From: Papaver somniferum
Taxonomy: Eukaryota > Streptophyta > Magnoliopsida > Ranunculales > Papaveraceae
DNA: 64,000 nucleotides
Assembly (NCBI RefSeq): GCF_003573695.1
Contig: NC_039364.1
Span: forward strand, 233,795,656-233,859,655
Direction: 5' to 3'
In this document: piece by piece, positions 49,621-61,310 of the stretch
Layout of the letters: each line of letters begins with the position of its first letter
How positions within the stretch are numbered: position 1 is the first letter of the stretch
Made by a program: the position numbers and the translations under genes
The notes under the pieces: generated by a model
Databases searched by the model: none
What the model was told of the DNA's origin: nothing
Seen by the model: the letters and a program-made list of their open reading frames with translations, nothing else

Positions 49621-50040
49621 GGGAGGGTTCTGACTTCAGACTTAACATGATACATCATCAAAATCGATATATATGAAGCTCGGCGTCGATGCGAACTTCA
49701 AATGTGGTATAATGACATACAAACTATGAACCACGAAGCTTTGGGAGGGTTCTGACTTGGAACTTATCAGGATACATCATCGAAATCGATAAATATGAAG
49801 CTCAATGTCGATTCGAACTTTAAATTCGGTATAACGGTATACAAACTATGAACCACGAAGCTACGGGAGGGTTCTGAATTCAAACTTAGCATCATACGCC
49901 ATCTAAATCGATAAGTGCCGATTCGAACTTTAAATCTGGTATAACGACATACAAACTATGAAACACGAAGCTCCTGGAGGGTTCTGACTTAAGACTTAAC
50001 ATGATACATCATCGAAATCGATAAATATGAAGCTACGTCT
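49621..50040. repeat. Second tandem array, about 122-bp unit, 3.5 copies
   Basis: GGGAGGGTTCTGACTT-type starts occur at 49621, 49743, 49865 and 49975. Each unit contains ATACATCATCGAAATCGATA and ACATACAAACTATGAACCAC. The third unit has a deletion of about 12 bp. It abuts the first array directly, and the two share no obvious unit. Confidence 0.9.
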
Positions 50041-50054
50041 ATAGATAAACTGAG

Positions 50055-50450
50055 TTTTACTCCTTTCCCGAAAGTCAATGAAATGTTCATTCTGCCACTA
50101 TTTTTTTTTTAATGACCATTTTTCCCCTGGATAAAGTGAACCATACGTGATACGAACACGCACCAGTGAAGATGATCATATTTCCCTTACCAGATTTAAG
50201 TGCAACGAGTATTCCGGAAATTGTGAAAATAATCGAACTACCCTTATCAGAATAAGTGCAGAAGATATTCAAAGACTGCCAAAATGACTACTTACCTCTT
50301 TCTCGAAAGTCGTGAAATGTTCATTCCGTTATTAATTTGAATTCTGTAAAATGACCATTTTCCCCCTAGACAGATGATTCAAACACGCATCTATTAAAAT
50401 GATCAGATTACCCCTACCGAAAATAAGTGCAACAAATACTTTAATCTATA
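50055..50450. repeat. Two-copy direct repeat, about 240-bp unit
   Basis: CGAAAGTCRTGAAATGTTCATTC-like blocks near 50068 and 50305 are each followed by AATGACCATTTTYCCCC, an ACACGCA block, ATGATCA and AAGTGCAAC. The copies have diverged. Confidence 0.7.
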
Positions 50451-51058
50451 ACCGTTTTATTTCAGAACTCAAATCGCGATTCATGCCCAAGTTCTTGTCC
50501 AAATTCATGACTAATATGATATGATAGATTGGTAATGAGCACAATAGTTTTTAACACACAAGAAATATTTTTGTGTGGCCATGCAATGAACTAAAAAATA
50601 AAAAGTTAAGTTGTGTAGTAATATATTACTACTTTTTCATATTAATGAAATGTGTAAATTTCTTAACATATACGTGTCTAGTAAACCATGCATTATAGAT
50701 ACAGAAACAAACCAAAGTGGATGAACAGGTTCTTTTCGGCCATGGGTGATTAAATGTGTCTAATACCACCCTAAACAATAGACACATCAACGACTTGTCC
50801 ATGTAGTCATATACTAATCTACGGTTACAAGCCATGGTTTAGATTTAAACCCATGACCAAATGGTGCTCTTTGGTTACAATTTATGAATTTGGACTTAAA
50901 ATCCATGACCAAATGATGATCTTTCCTAAAGGGTAACCTAAAACGTGGCTACAACAACACTGCAGTTTGTAACTATTACATGTAGCCACGCAAATAACCC
51001 AAAACGTGGCTAGGCTATAAAACCAAAAACGTGGCCTATGTAACTATTTGTACTAGTG
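50451..51058. repeat. Right subterminal region of the 11-kb CACTA element
   Basis: After a unique AT-rich part, the last 130 bp contain AAACGTGGCT, AGCCACGC, AAACGTGGCT and AACGTGGCCT in both orientations before the terminal CACTAGTAC. The left end has matching GGCCAC/ACGTGGCT words between 40012 and 40700. Such arrays are normal transposase-binding regions in CACTA elements. Confidence 0.75.
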
Positions 51059-54000
51059 AGAACTTTTTGACCTGGAGAAAATGACTTTCTTAAGATATTT
51101 CTATCATGCACAAGTTTCATTTTGTTCTTATACTCCTTAGCACTATCGTATGCATCTCTACCAATCTCTTCCAACTCATTGAGCTGGAGTTTCCTATAGG
51201 CACCTGCCTTGTTGAGTGAAAAATTTAGTTGCTTAACAACCCAATAAGCTCTATGTTCTAACTCAACAGGTAAGTGACATGCCTTGCCATAAACAAGCCG
51301 ATAAGGCGACATTCCAATGGGGGTCTTAAACGCAGTACAGTAATCCCATAACGCATCAGTAAGCCTAGACGACCAGTCTTTCCGATTAGGATTAACTGTT
51401 TTCTCTAAAATACGTTTTATCTCCCTATTGGAAACTTCTACCTAACCACTAGTCTGTGGATGATACGGGGTAGCTACCTTATGTGTAATACCATATTTTT
51501 TTCATCAAAATCCTAAAAGGTCCATTACAAAAGTGAGACCCTCCATCACTAATTATAGCTCGCGGTGTACCAAAACGTGTAAGTATATTATTTTTCAAGA
51601 ACTCAATCACAACCCTATGGTCATTGGTTTTACACGCAACCGCCTCAATCCACTTAGAGACATAGTCTACAGCGACAAGGATGTATAAGTTACCAAAAGA
51701 ATTAAGAAACGGATCCATAAAGTCAATACCCCACACATCAAAGACCTCAACAACTAAAATAGGGTTCAAGGGCATCATGTTCCTACGGGATATGGTTCCT
51801 AATTTCTGGCAACGTTCACAAGTAACACAATAACTATGGGAGTATTTAAACAACGAAGGCCAATAGAATCCACACTGCAATATCTTAGCAGCGGTCTTCT
51901 TAGCACTAAAGTGATCCCCACAAGCATGATCATGACAAAAGGAAATAATACTGGACTGGTCACTCTCAGGTATACATCTCCTAATAATCTGGTATGTACA
52001 ATACTTAAATAAATAAGGATCATCCCAAAAGAAGTGCTTAACCTCAGCTAAAAACCTAGAACGATCTTGTTTACCCCAATGTTGGGGCATTCGACCAGTA
52101 ACAAGATAGTTCATTATATTCGCATACCAAGGTAATTGGGTAGCAAAGAACAGTTCTTCATCAGGAAAGCTATCCCTTATAGAAAGGGAATCATCAGAGG
52201 AACTAACAACTAGCTTATACAAGAGGTTTGCTACAACATTTTCGGCACCCTTTTTGTCTCTAATGTCTGGAGAAAACTCTTGCAACAAAAGGATCCATCT
52301 AATTAATCTAGGTTTTGTATCCTTCTTAGACAAAAGATATTTCAAAGCAGCATGATCAGTATATATGATGATCTTAGAACCTAAGAGATAGGGTCTAAAC
52401 TTGTCTAAGGCAAACACAATGGCTAACAGTTCCTTCTCGATAGTGGTATAGTTCAACTGCGCATCATTCAGAGTTTTGATAGCATAGTAAATCACATGGA
52501 GTAATTTGTTTTCTCGCTGACCTAGCACAACACCAATAGCATAATCTGAAGCATCACACATGATCTCAAAGGGTAGGTTCCAGTTGGGTTCCTGGACTAT
52601 GGGGGCGGTAGTGAGTAAACTCTTAAGCTTCTCAAAAGCCTCTAAACAAGCATCATCAAAGACAAACTTAACATCTTTTGCAAGCAAATTGCAAAGAGGT
52701 CTAGAAATTAGGCTAAAATCCTTAATGAATCGACGATAAAAACCTGCATGCCCTAAGAATGACCTAATATCTCTTACAGTTTTTGGGACCTGTAAAGTCT
52801 TAATAAGGTTAACTGTGGCTTTATCTACCTCCATACCCTTAGAAGATACGATATGCCCTAAAACAATTCCTGAACGAACCATGAAGTGACATTTCTCCCA
52901 ATTAAGCACTAAATTCTTTTCCTTACACCTAGTCAACACTAGTGACAAATGATGCAAGCACTCATAGAAAGACGAACCAAACACTGAAAAATCATCCATA
53001 AATACCTCTAAGAACTGTTTTACCATGTCAGAAAATATGCTCATCATGCAATGCTGAAAAGTTGCAGGGGTATTACAAAACCCGAAAGGCATGCGTTTAT
53101 ACGCAAAGGTACCAAAGGGACATGTAAAAGTGGTTTTCTCCTGGTCTTCTGGGGAAATAACGATCTAATTATATCCAGAGTAGCCATCTAAAAAGCAGTA
53201 GTGACTATGTCCAGCTAATCTCTTTAGCATCTGGTCGATGAAGGGAAGGGGAAAGTGGTCCTTCCTAGTGACCTTGTTCAATTTATTATAGTCAATACAA
53301 AAACGCCAACCCGTGGTCACTCGGGTCGGGATTAACTCATTGTTATCATTCTGGACTACAATAATACCGGATTTCTTGGGAACAACCTGAACGGGGTTGA
53401 CCCACTTACTGTCTGAAATAGGATAGATAATGCCTGCATCTAACAACTTAAGGACCTCGTTTCAAACTACCTCTTTCATATTAGGGTTTAGTCGATGTTG
53501 CATCTCTCTAGAAGGTTTGGTATCACTCTCTAAATAGATCTGATGCATACAAGCAGTGGGACTTATACCCTTAATGTCATCTATGGTCCACCCTGAAGCT
53601 TTGTTGTTGTTTTGAAGGACGGTTACTAGCCTACTTTCCTGATCACTATCCAAGACGGAAGAAATAATCACAGGTAAAGTCTTCAGATGGGCCTATAAAC
53701 ACATATTTCAGGGTATCTGGCAATGGTTTTAGGTCCAACTTAGGAGACTCTTCTAACGAAGGAACTAGGGTAGACTTAGAAACTTGTAGTGGTTCAAACT
53801 TAGGTTTCCATACATTACTAGTGTCCAACAAAGGGGTTGAATCTAACAAAGCATTCACCTCATTAATCACATTATCATCATCAAAATTAATCCCAAAGTG
53901 AGCTAGGCATTTCTATAATGGATCTTCTAACAAAGTGTTTGGTAATGATTCCTCGACTAATGTTCCTATCATGTTCACCTCTTCTATGTTCGAGTCATCT

Positions 54001-56292
54001 AGTTCAGAGGGTAGCTTACTAATATTATAAATGTTCAGCTCAATAGTCATATTACCAAAAGACAATTTCATACTACCATTTCGACAGTTAATGATCGCAT
54101 TGGATGTAGCTAAAAACGGGTGACCTAAAATTACTGGTATCTGGTTCTCTGGGTCAGAGACAGGTTGGGTATCTAGGATAAAAAAATACACTGGATAAAT
54201 AAACTTGTCAACCTCTATGAGAACATCCTCGATCACACCACGAGAAATTTTAACGGACCTATCAGCTAACTGGTGTCATCTGGGTAGGTTTCATCTCACC
54301 AAGTCCTAGCTTAAGGTACACATGATATGGTAGTAAGTTCACACTAGCTCCTAAGTCAAGCAACGCTTTCTCAACACGGTATTTACCTATTGTGCAAGAA
54401 ATGGTAGGGGACCCTGGGTCTTTATACTTAGAAGTAGTAGTATTTTGAATAATAGAACTCATGTGACTAGCTAGAGAGGCTTTCTTCTGGACATTAAGCT
54501 TTCGCTTTCGCGTACACATATCCTTGAGAAACTTGGCATAAGAGGGAATCTGCTTAATTTCATCTAGTAGTGGAAGGTTGATAGTTACCTGCTTAAAAAC
54601 CTCCAATATATCATTAAAATTGGACTCCCTCTTAGTTGGAACTAGCAGCTGTAGGAATGGGGCTCTAGGGACAAATTCGGGCTCAATATGACTCTCATTG
54701 GTATCTTTAGAGACTCTATCAGTCTCCTCAGTTTCTGGTTCAGAAGGATGAACTACAACATGTTCACTATCAGGTATGGAAACCTTGTTGTCTATCACTC
54801 TTCCACTCCTAAGGGTTTTAATAGCATTCACATGATCAGATGGTCTTTCACCTAATTCATTAATTTCTCTAGGGTTGGGTTGAGTCTGACTAGGAAACTT
54901 ACCTCTTTCTCTTAAAGACTGATTTATCTGACTAACCTGGTTTTTCAACTCGGAAATAGCCTGAGAGTTAGCCTGACCTATTCTCTTATTTTCTTCTAAA
55001 CCTTGAGCAACAGATTGCTGAAACTGCACAGTGTTACGAGTTAACAAAGCAAGAGACTCTTCTAAACTCATAATCTTCTTATCCGAGAGGTTCTGAAATT
55101 GTTCCGGAGCTGAATGATTCTTAGTATAGCCAAAACCTGGGGGAACCTGAGCATTACTAGAATGACCTTGATTCTGGCCCTTGGACGAAGAAAGGTTTGA
55201 ATGGTTTCTCCAGCCAGGGTTATAGGTTTCTGAATATGGGTCAAACTTCTGTCGGTTATCAAACCTAGTGTTGTTATAAAGAGCATTGGCTTGCTCTTCA
55301 ACAGCAAGGCCTTCCTAAAAAGGCTCATTTCTTCCACTACTACCACTAGAATGACCTAATTCTAAGGCTTCTAACCTTTTGGCTATAGTTGCTATTTTGG
55401 CATCTGACTCATAAGTTCCTTCTACCCTATTAACATTTCCTCTACTTAGAAATATTTTTTTCTGGGGTTCCCTACTATTTTCCCACTGTTGGGTCTTATC
55501 GGAGATTTCATTCAAAAATGTCATCGCTTCATCAACAGTTTTATTCTCAAATCCACCTGTGCATAAGGACTCAACCATGGTTGTTGTTGAATAATCTAAA
55601 CCCTCGGAGAGGATCTGAACTAACCTAACCTTCTCCAAACCATGATGAGGACATTGAGATATCAAGTCATTGAACATTTCTAAGTACCTATATAAAGATT
55701 TTCCCTCTTGTTGGGCAAAAGTACAGATTTGTGTCCTAATAGACGATGTTTTATGCCTTGGGAAAAACTTATGTATAAAGGCAAAAGTAAGTTGGTCATA
55801 GGTTTCAATTGACTCAGAGGCCAAACTATACAACCAAGATTTGGCTTTATTTTTTAAGGAAAAGGGAAATAACCTAAGTTTCAACGCATCATCACTTAGT
55901 TTTTTAATTTTCAGAGTGCTACAAACTTCCTCAAATTCCCTAACATGAAAATAGGGGTTCTCATTCTCTTTTCCTAAAAACATTGGGAGCATCTGTAAAG
56001 TCCCAGGTTTCAGTTCATAATTTGCCTCGGTTTCAGCTAACTTGATACAAGACGGACGAGAGGTCCTAGTTGGGTTTAACAAAGCTTTCAAAGTTGCCAT
56101 TTCTGGCACTACCAAAGGACTAGGAGTACTTTCTTCACCAATTGTCAAATTTTCAAAGCTGAAATCTCCAAAGACAGGGCTCTCAAAAGAAGAGTCTTCG
56201 AGTTCCCCGCCTTCACTAGAAGAACTAGGCTAGTCACTAATCAAACGACCTAGAGTGTTTCTTTTGCAAGCCCGTTTTCTAACCTCGGGCAT
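51059..56292 (-). pseudogene. Ty3/gypsy (Athila-like) gag-pol, multiply broken
   Basis: Gag probably starts at 56292 (MPEVRKRACKRNTLG), meets a stop at 56230-56232, and continues (ENPYFHVREFEEVCSTLK, then FPRHKTSSIRTQI) to a stop at 55315. The protease has LLDLGASVNLLPY near 54310. A frameshift near 54275, a stop at 53913, a frameshift near 53680 and stops at 53462 and 53165 precede the RT. The 537-residue open part at 51479-53092 has [17 protein letters not shown] (its residues 31-34), RNase H Asp181, Glu220 and Asp247 ([11 protein letters not shown]), the integrase zinc domain (HACGDH ... CERC) and core Asp458 and Asp517 (SDGGSHF). A frameshift near 51490 and a stop near 51440 then break the integrase. 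It goes on to [20 protein letters not shown] and SPGQKVL, where the CACTA element cuts it. Confidence 0.92.
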
Positions 56293-57387
56293 ACACTAGA
56301 AAAAAAAATTAAAATGAAAAGTCCTAAAAAGGAAGGGAAGTTCCATGCAAACACAAACAAGTCTGACTCTACCACAACAAACCTATTGATTTTCTAGCAA
56401 ACAAAAAGCATGATGGCTCCACTTAGATTGTTTCTAGACCAGCTTCTAATCCTTCGAAAGGGAATTCGTTACAATTTAAGCTAACCCCTCTGGAATCAAT
56501 CCGAGTTAAAGTAAGTTGAATAGAGGCGAGGGAAGCTCGGTGGAGCTTTGATACCCAAGGCCTCACCGGTATTACAAGGCGGCGCAGTCACGCATTCAAC
56601 TTACAGAAACCGTCAAGAAATTCGAAGTATGCTTAAAAGAGTAACCAATATTTTTCGAATGACTTTCCTGTTAAGCTCGTTACCCTATCGGTCTCGTTCT
56701 AGTCAAAATTTTAGGCTTAGGTTTGCGTTTGGTGTCGTTTTCCTAAGGCGGGCAAGAAGAGAACGGTGATAAAATCCGACCCCTTATCTTGTATGGCCAG
56801 TTCTTTCCCTTTACTAGGAAATTAAAGAAGCCGTTTTCAAGTCCTCAACATATATGCATACGAAGGAAGACAATAACTCACTGACAGGAGATTCGCGAGT
56901 GTTTCGACAAATTTACCTCCCGTACCAGACGGGGGATGAACCTTTGTATTCGACTCGGGCCACGACTCCTATGTCATGTACGAACCCGAGGGGCCGAGAC
57001 GATATCGTAATCGTCGTCCTTCTCTGCAAACAGTTTATATTTAAACTACCCTTCCGTAGGGTTTAAAAATAATGTCCCAAAATTTAAAGTCCAAATAGGG
57101 AAACGCAAAAAAAAAATTACAAAAATAGAGAATATCCTAATACAATTTCTAAAAACTAGAAAAAAATCAAAAAGATAAAAACAAAATCTAATCAAAAAAT
57201 TTCTTTTTTTTATCGCTCTTTTCGCTTTTTCTTTAACTCCAAATCTTTATGTATTCACCAAAGCTTTGCCAAATTTTTCTTTCGCTCCGAATTCCAAAAT
57301 CTGTAGTAAAAAGACAAAAACCCAAAAGTGCAAAGAAGAACAAATAAAACCTAAAAAAAAAATCTAAAAACTCTAGCCTAAAGACAA
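56293..57387 (-). other. 5' leader of the Athila-like element
   Basis: Untranslated leader between the primer site and gag. The half near the primer site (57090-57390) is A/T-run rich. The middle has open frames at 56548-56769 and 56854-57066 on the opposite strand, which have no recognisable content. Confidence 0.6.
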
Positions 57388-57405
57388 GTCCGGTCGGCGG
57401 CGCCA
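57388..57405 (-). other. Primer-binding site of the Athila-like element
   Basis: The minus strand reads TGGCGCCGCCGACCGGAC six bases after the 5' LTR end. TTTGGCGCCG directly after the LTR is the usual primer-site start in the Tat/Athila branch of Ty3/gypsy. Confidence 0.8.
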
Positions 57406-57411
57406 AAAATT

Positions 57412-58964
57412 TGATGTGTTTTCAAAGTTTTTGTAGTAAAAAGGTTCGTTGAGACTCGTGAAGGAAGATTTTTTTAGACTTAATTTTTATAAATAAAAAA
57501 AAAATAACAAACTCGAATAAAAAGTGTTGTGAGAATTATGGAGAGACTGGGGCTAGGATTCCGCTATTTACCAATTCCAAAGTGCTACTAATTATAATCA
57601 TGCAATTTCAAACGTCCAAATTGATTCTCAACTATTACAAAAGTAGATTTTTAGAAACAACAAATGTTAATCCAAAGCATGAGATATCAAAACCATAGGC
57701 TAAGCATGTTCCATCAAAATAAAATACAATTGTTTAACAAAAACCATAAAATTTATTTTCAATCTAGGCAAATAATCATAAATAAAAATTGCACAAATTA
57801 AATAATTAAGAATTACCAATTTTTCATTGGAAAGATGGCATCCTCCGTCGCCCCAAGGATTGGGTTTAGCTCATCATTGTGGAAATGCGCTCAAAAGTTG
57901 ATTTCATTGCTCAAAGTGTTTACAAATGATGAATTGGAGAAAAACTATTAAAAATCGGGTGTTTGCAACATTTTTAATTGTTGCAAAACACTGTTACATA
58001 AAACGATAAAAGCCAACTATTGTTGTTAAGCTTCTACGACCCCCGCCTCTGTGTCGTTATCACTGTTGATAAACGACTATTTTCGTGAGTCTGTTCTTCG
58101 TGTTCTTCAGTTCTGCAGCAGCAGAAATGGTGTTCTTTGCAACTCGATTTTTCGGCTCTGTGATGCTCTGTAACTCTCCCAAACTCTCTATCCTCCTCTA
58201 CGCTACCACAGAGTTATATTTATAATCAACATGGCCAAGAATAACTCCTCATTACTCCACAAAATCTCCCATTACTCGACAGTGATGAAAAATATTCTCG
58301 GAATATTTTCTTCCTTGATTTTTTTTCTCACGCGTCTGCAGCTTCCTAACTCCATTCAACACGCTGAATATTGAAAATAAAATGATCCATACACACTCCA
58401 GGCTCGTGCCAACCATAGAATAACTCGGGAAAGAGAATATCAACCCTCGTGAAAGTAAGAATACCAAAGTTTTCCCTCACTCGTGTTTTGCTTCCACACG
58501 ATTCTTCGGGCAAATCTAATCGATTCCAAGGACCTTACCAGCCCTGTTTAGTCCCTAACAACAAACCCATTTGATTTCAGCCATTGAATCTCCCTAAAAC
58601 GCCTTCAAATCACGAACCCTAATTTTGGTGTTTTGATAATAGCTTTTCCCTCCAAATTCCAAATTCAAATGGAGAAGATGACCTCCCCCTAATCATGTAC
58701 GGGTGTCCCTTTAGCACTTGCCTTATGGGGTGTGAATAGTAAGGAAGGTGCCCCTTAGTAATTGAGTGCCCCTTATCCAACAGTGCGAGTCAGAATAACA
58801 TGTGTCCTCCGGGTGCTTTTGACAGCTTTTCGAGCCGATTTTTCCAATAATGTTTATTTCCCAAAAATGCCTACAAACACATAAAATATCATAATAAGTA
58901 CAAAAATCGAGTACCAACAATACATGAAATTAAGGACAACGTAGACACAAACATATGTCTATCA
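57412..58964 (-). repeat. 5' LTR of the Athila-like element
   Basis: 1,553 bp, adjoining the primer-binding site at 57388-57405. Substitutions and small indels relative to the 3' LTR show the insertion is clearly older than that of the copia element at 43797-48486. Frames at 58252-58467 and 58723-58920 mirror those in the other LTR and are not genes. Confidence 0.95.
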
Positions 58965-59174
58965 GGTACCGTCCAAGTTTATCTCTCTTTAATTGAGACT
59001 CGCAGTTTGCTTGAGTAAATCGAGAGATTTAGATATTAACTCCTTGAGATACTTTTATCTAGATTGAGTCTGACTGTCTAGTTGATTCTCTAGCAAAGTA
59101 TTTCGGAGTTAGTCCATACAGATTGCTAATCGAATTATTGGGTGGTGTTTTTAGACCCCCGCTTTTTCAACATC

Positions 59175-61025
59175 CTTTCCGTCCTAAGACATGATGCTTA
59201 GAGAAAAATTATAAACAATTGGTTTTTGTGAGTGGAATTCTCAATCTCATCAAGAAGTCTTAAGATATAAAGGATATCAGGAGGAAAAAGTAATGTAGGG
59301 TTCGCAACCTTTAATCAGGTTCGTGTACGTCCAACTCTAAACCCTATAAAGAGTAGAATAGTCGATAATAACCCTCTACTTTATTTGATAGACAGAAAAG
59401 ACAAAACAAAGAACTTTTCCTAAAGCCTGTGAGGAACTAAATCTCATCTCTTTTGATCAGGCACATGACACAAGATTTACCAAACAACACAATCAATTTG
59501 TGTTGTGGTGAACAATTTGTCCACCATTTTCCTCAAGAGAGGAATCCTCAGACTTTTGTCTATAAAAGCGACTTGACCATACTTTCTTCTCTAGTGGTCT
59601 TATTTTGTCTTAGGAAACCAACTTCTTAGACGAATATAAAATCCTACATACCTCAGCAGTCTTCTGAGCTAGTTTTAGCTTCCTTGCCAATCGATTTTCT
59701 CTTTGTTGAAGTTTATTGGCGTGCCTCACTTGATGTTTGTACTTGTAACATCTTTATAGTTCATGACCCTTCTGAGAACAAAATGAGCACGTCAAAATTG
59801 AATAATATTCAGGCATCTGTTGTGTAACCGCAACTAGACACATAGTGGATCCTGAAACATAACAATCAGAGTTTCCAAAGGATGGGTCAATTGATTCTTC
59901 CAGCTTGATTGGATTCTCTTCTTTACCGAAACCATCAAGATCGATATATGTATTGCTACAGTTATCAAAATAAATATTTTCACATAGAAGACCAACACTT
60001 GATTTCTTGTCTTCATCAGAATCATAGATCTCAGACATCTCATCAAGTGTTACAACAAGACCTTTGTTCCCAATGTATTTTCTACGATTTGGGCACTCAT
60101 TTGAAAAATGACAAAAACCTTTACACTTAAAGCACTGAGGCATATCCTCATCATCAGCCTCGTCAGCAACCCTGATTTTAGGAGGAATGCGATTGTGAGG
60201 TTAATTTGATGACCTAGGTTTGTGTCTTGAAAACCGTTTACTTCTCTTCAACAGAAGGTCCCTAAACTGTCTTGTGATCAAGGAGACTGATTTTTCAAGA
60301 TCTTCATCTGAAAAATCATCCTCAGACTGATCATCCTCGGAGACATACACTTTTTTACTTTTATCAAGTAATTTAGTGTCCTTTAGAGCTTTGAATGCAA
60401 CATCCTTAGAGTTGGATGAATGCTCTTGATCAAAGGTATTTAGATTTCCAACCAATGTATTTCTTATCAAGGTTATTTACCTCAACTATGGCATGCTTCT
60501 TAAACTCGTATCTAGATGGCAGCGATCTGAGAATTTTCATCACAACGTCCTTTTCAGGAATAGTCTTACCCAATGCAAAAGATGCATTAACAACTTCATA
60601 CACTTTTTGATTAAACTCATCAAATGTATCTTCATATGCCATACGAAGGTTCTCCAATCGGAATTAAGATTTTGAATTCTAGCTTCCTTTTCACTGGAGT
60701 TACCTTCAAATACGGTTTCTAAGACATCCCAACCGTCTTTAGACCTAGTGCAATTTGATACATGGTGTTGAAGATTTGGGGGAATGGCATGTATGATTGT
60801 ATTCAAACAGTCGGAATTTTGCTTTGCAGCAAGTATCTCAGCAGGTTTGTATTCACCAATATTCTTGGGAACGTTTACATCTCCATCTGCCACAACGGGA
60901 GCATCATAGCCATTAACAACATATACCCATGTTTGAAGAAAAGCTCGCATAGCAATTTTCCACCATAAGTAGTTAGAGCCATCGAAGACTGGTGGTATGT
61001 TAATAGAGATAGCACCTCTCTCCAT
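59175..61025 (-). pseudogene. Gag of copia element 2, with two frameshifts and stops
   Basis: Starting at 61025, MERGAISINIPPVFDGSNYL and WWKIAMRAFLQTWV match the DUF4219-type start of plant copia gag. The frame is lost near 60660, resumes in 60657-60430 (AYEDTFDEFNQKVYEVVNAS, then RSLPSRYEFKKHAIVEV), shifts again near 60460, and continues with an acidic stretch to two zinc knuckles. The first is intact (CFKCKGFCHFSNEC). The second (CSFCSQKGH...) has a stop between its His and last Cys. Below 59750 the frame decays and never reaches a protease, integrase or RT. It then runs, past the solo LTR, into the 3' region at 34913-33599. Confidence 0.88.
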
Positions 61026-61072
61026 AGAGTCAGATCACTACAAACACATACTTTTGAGGTCTTGAACATGTT

Positions 61073-61091
61073 TGCCTGCTCTGATAGCAAT
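61073..61091 (-). other. Primer-binding site of copia element 2
   Basis: The minus strand reads ATTGCTATCAGAGCAGGCA directly after the LTR end TTTTTCA. It is the same site type as in element 1, with a different single change. Confidence 0.85.
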
Positions 61092-61310
61092 TGAAAAAGA
61101 GGGGGTTTAACAACACCACCCAATATTTCGCTTAGAAATCTGTATGGACAAACTCGAATACACTTTTAAGAGAATCAACAAGACTCAATCAATTAAAAGT
61201 ACATGAACGAGTTTATATCTCTCTCTTGATTTGATTTACTCAAGCAAGACTGCGAGTTCTAATCAAATACAAGGAATACCTTGTATGGTACCAAAGACCA
61301 ATATCCAAGG
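61092..61310 (-). repeat. Start of the 5' LTR of copia element 2, cut by another LTR
   Basis: The plus strand begins TGAAAAAGAGGGGGTTTAAC and is colinear with 27269-27492 of the 3' LTR until CCAATATCCAAGG, where a second LTR of the same family begins at 61311. The rest of this LTR, and the end of element 2, lie beyond the window. Confidence 0.88.

Larger units (their letters stand above)
39990..51058. mobile_element. CACTA element, 11,069 bp, carrying host-gene exons and a nested copia element
   Basis: The left end is CACTAGTACAAACAGTCGCA and the right end (complement) is CACTAGTACAAATAGTTACA. The TSD AGA lies at 39987-39989 and 51059-51061. Excising it rejoins the gypsy integrase frame, which confirms the borders. 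Subterminal regions are dense in ACGTGGC/GCCACGT words (40030-40700 left, 50930-51035 right), the arrangement CACTA transposases bind. No transposase-like protein is seen. Cargo is a degenerate FKBP-like gene fragment (minus, about 40870-43708) and further possible exons. The right part holds three tandem-repeat arrays. Removing the 4.7-kb copia insertion leaves about 6.4 kb. Confidence 0.92.
37065..58964 (-). mobile_element. Ty3/gypsy element, Athila-like, defective
   Basis: It is bounded by 1.55-kb LTRs (37065-38613 and 57412-58964) starting TGATGTGTTTTCAAAG and ending TATCA. The 5-bp TSD GGTAC lies at 37060-37064 and 58965-58969. Primer site, gag-pol order and polypurine tract show it is on the minus strand. 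The 11-kb CACTA element at 39990-51058 is inserted into its integrase coding region. Without that insert it is about 10.8 kb, a normal size for Athila elements. The lineage call rests on the TTTGGCGCC primer site, the TTTGGGGG purine tract and the gag/pol style. Confidence 0.93.
34914..59169 (+). repeat. Solo LTR of the element 1/2 copia family, split by an Athila-like element
   Basis: The LTR starts TGTTAGAGCATTGCTCGG at 34914, is broken at 37064, resumes at 58970 and ends CTTTTTCA at 59169. Exact 5-bp TSDs ACATC flank it (34909-34913 and 59170-59174). No internal region or second LTR is attached, so it is a solo LTR left by recombination. Its orientation is opposite to element 2, which it interrupts. 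Confidence 0.93.

Noticed and set aside
49111..50040. CRISPR-like array
   Set aside because: Repeats are long, imperfect and contiguous with no unique spacers, and the DNA is plant nuclear; these are ordinary tandem arrays.
34914..59169. Reading 34914 and 59169 as the two LTR ends of one giant element
   Set aside because: The two parts are complementary halves of a single LTR split by an insertion with TSD GGTAC, and the pair is flanked by TSD ACATC, so it is a solo LTR.
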